A DNA stretch of 64,000 nt from Rhodanobacter sp. AS-Z3. Lineage in GTDB: Bacteria; Pseudomonadota; Gammaproteobacteria; Xanthomonadales; Rhodanobacteraceae. The stretch lies in NCBI RefSeq assembly GCF_029224025.1, contig NZ_CP119392.1, positions 2,689,001 through 2,753,000 of the forward strand, given 5' to 3'. The translations under genes were made by a program, and so were the position numbers. Below are positions 62,972 to 64,000 of this stretch, piece after piece (positions within the stretch are counted from its first letter, which is position 1; each line of letters starts with the position of its first letter). Below the pieces are notes generated by a model, which did not search any database, was not told where the DNA came from, and saw only the letters and a list, made by a program, of their open reading frames with translations.

Positions 62972-64000
62972 TTGAACGATCTGGTGCTGTGGCTCGACCA
63001 ACTGCGCATGACTGACCTGGGCAAAGTGGGCGGCAAGAATGCCTCGCTCGGCGAGATGATCGGCAACCTGGCGAAATTGGGCGTCTCCGTGCCCGGCGGT
63101 TTTGCGACCACCGCCGGCGCTTTCCAGCAGTATCTGGAAAAAAGCGGCCTGGCCAAGCGCATCCAGGATCGGCTGGAGCACCTCGATGTCGACGACGTCG
63201 ATACGCTGGTGGCTGCCGGCAAGGAAATTCGCGGCTGGATCGTCGATACCGCCCTGCCCGCCGAGCTGGAACAGGCGATCCGCGACGCCTACATCAAGCT
63301 GTGCAAGGACGCGGGTTCGGACGACATCGCGGTCGCCGTGCGTTCTTCGGCCACTGCTGAAGATCTGCCCGACGCCTCGTTCGCCGGTCAGCAGGAAACC
63401 TTCCTCAACGTGGTCGGCATCGACGACGTGCTGCACAAAGTGAAGGAAGTGTTCGCCTCGCTGTACAACGACCGCGCCATTTCCTACCGCGTGCACCAGG
63501 GCTTCAAGCACGACGATGTGTTCCTCTCCGCTGGCGTGCAGTTGATGGTGCGCTCGGACGTGGGCGCCTCCGGCGTGCTGTTCACGCTGGACACCGAATC
63601 GGGCTTCCGCGATGTGGTGTTCGTCACCGGCTCGTATGGTCTGGGCGAAATGGTCGTGCAGGGCGCGGTGAATCCGGACGAGTTCTACGTGTTCAAGCCC
63701 ACGCTGCGCGAAGGCAAGCCGGCGGTGCTGCGGCGCAATCTCGGCGCCAAGCAGTTGCGCATGGTCTATTCCAGCGCACCGGGCGAGCGGGTCAGGACCG
63801 AAGACACCCCGGCTGAACTGCGCCACAAGTTCTGCATCAACGACGAGGACGTGCAGGAACTCGCTCGTCAGTCGCTGATCATCGAAAAGCATTACGACCG
63901 CCCGATGGATATCGAGTGGGCGAAAGACGGCAACACCGGCAAGATCTATATCGTGCAGGCGCGCCCGGAAACCGTGAAGTCGCGCTCGCACGCCACCCAG
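62972..64000 (+). CDS. ppsA: Phosphoenolpyruvate synthase, N-terminal part (3' end outside window)
   Basis: The visible 343 codons encode the ATP/pyruvate-binding domain: [55 protein letters not shown] [20 protein letters not shown], and [13 protein letters not shown] at the edge. The start is a TTG with AGGAG 6 nt upstream; no ATG precedes the conserved N-terminus. The enzyme makes PEP from pyruvate and ATP for gluconeogenesis. It is open at the right edge, with the phospho-His and PEP domains beyond it. Divergent ppsR supports the call. Confidence 0.96.
   Translation, partial: MNDLVLWLDQLRMTDLGKVGGKNASLGEMIGNLAKLGVSVPGGFATTAGAFQQYLEKSGLAKRIQDRLEHLDVDDVDTLVAAGKEIRGWIVDTALPAELEQAIRDAYIKLCKDAGSDDIAVAVRSSATAEDLPDASFAGQQETFLNVVGIDDVLHKVKEVFASLYNDRAISYRVHQGFKHDDVFLSAGVQLMVRSDVGASGVLFTLDTESGFRDVVFVTGSYGLGEMVVQGAVNPDEFYVFKPTLREGKPAVLRRNLGAKQLRMVYSSAPGERVRTEDTPAELRHKFCINDEDVQELARQSLIIEKHYDRPMDIEWAKDGNTGKIYIVQARPETVKSRSHATQ

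Overview
The window is a densely coded, high-GC chromosomal segment of a gammaproteobacterium. The block rpoE-rseA-degQ-lepA-lepB-DUF4845-rnc-era-recO, a cytochrome bo3 quinol oxidase, FabV, a split YeeE sulfur transporter operon and the hpt/nagZ/CYTH/rlmD cluster together suggest Xanthomonadales (Lysobacterales), probably Rhodanobacteraceae (Rhodanobacter/Dyella-like). That placement is an inference from gene content; no database search was run.

Layout. 1-2.1 kb: 3' end of an ABC exporter ATPase, an SDR oxidoreductase and a DUF3228 protein. 2.4-8.3 kb: cyoABCD (no cyoE) and a monofunctional catalase. 8.6-13.3 kb: a four-gene minus-strand sulfur operon (two-domain sulfurtransferase, two half-size YeeE/YedE permeases, a rhodanese lacking its active-site Cys), divergent from a LytS/LytTR-type two-component pair; the shared promoter region carries direct repeats about 20 bp apart. 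13.8-22.7 kb: ilvD with a divergent LysR regulator, an SPFH protein translationally coupled to an exported protein of unknown function, a cardiolipin synthase and an isoprenylcysteine-methyltransferase-like protein. 22.7-25.4 kb is the accessory part: a short hypothetical gene, a two-gene unknown cassette bounded by inverted 23-bp repeat pairs, and a NadS/RelE-type toxin-antitoxin locus whose toxin gene is frameshifted.

25.4-32.5 kb: fabV, then the four-gene Lhr DNA-repair operon (exonuclease, ATP-dependent ligase, helicase, phosphoesterase). 32.5-40.8 kb: cold-shock protein, MTA/MTI phosphorylase, hpt, nagZ, CYTH protein, rlmD, a YnbE/YdbL-type lipoprotein, a YdbH-type AsmA-like protein and a receiver-Hpt protein. 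40.9-50.2 kb: recO, an array of about 19 7-bp G-rich repeats, era, rnc, DUF4845, lepB, lepA, degQ, rseA and rpoE, with a sigma-E-type promoter in front of rpoE.

50.3-64 kb: a GGDEF-EAL protein with an unknown partner, a FadB-like multifunctional protein, DUF2058, slyX, ugd, an FKBP-type PPIase, a CPA2 antiporter, a tRNA-Ala/Glu/Asp operon with promoter and terminator, DUF1249, and ppsR divergent from ppsA, which runs off the right edge.

The parts most worth following up are the repeat-bounded cassette at 23.8-24.6 kb, the frameshifted toxin at 25.0-25.3 kb, the LytTR/sulfur locus at 8.6-13.3 kb and the G-quadruplex-like array between era and recO.
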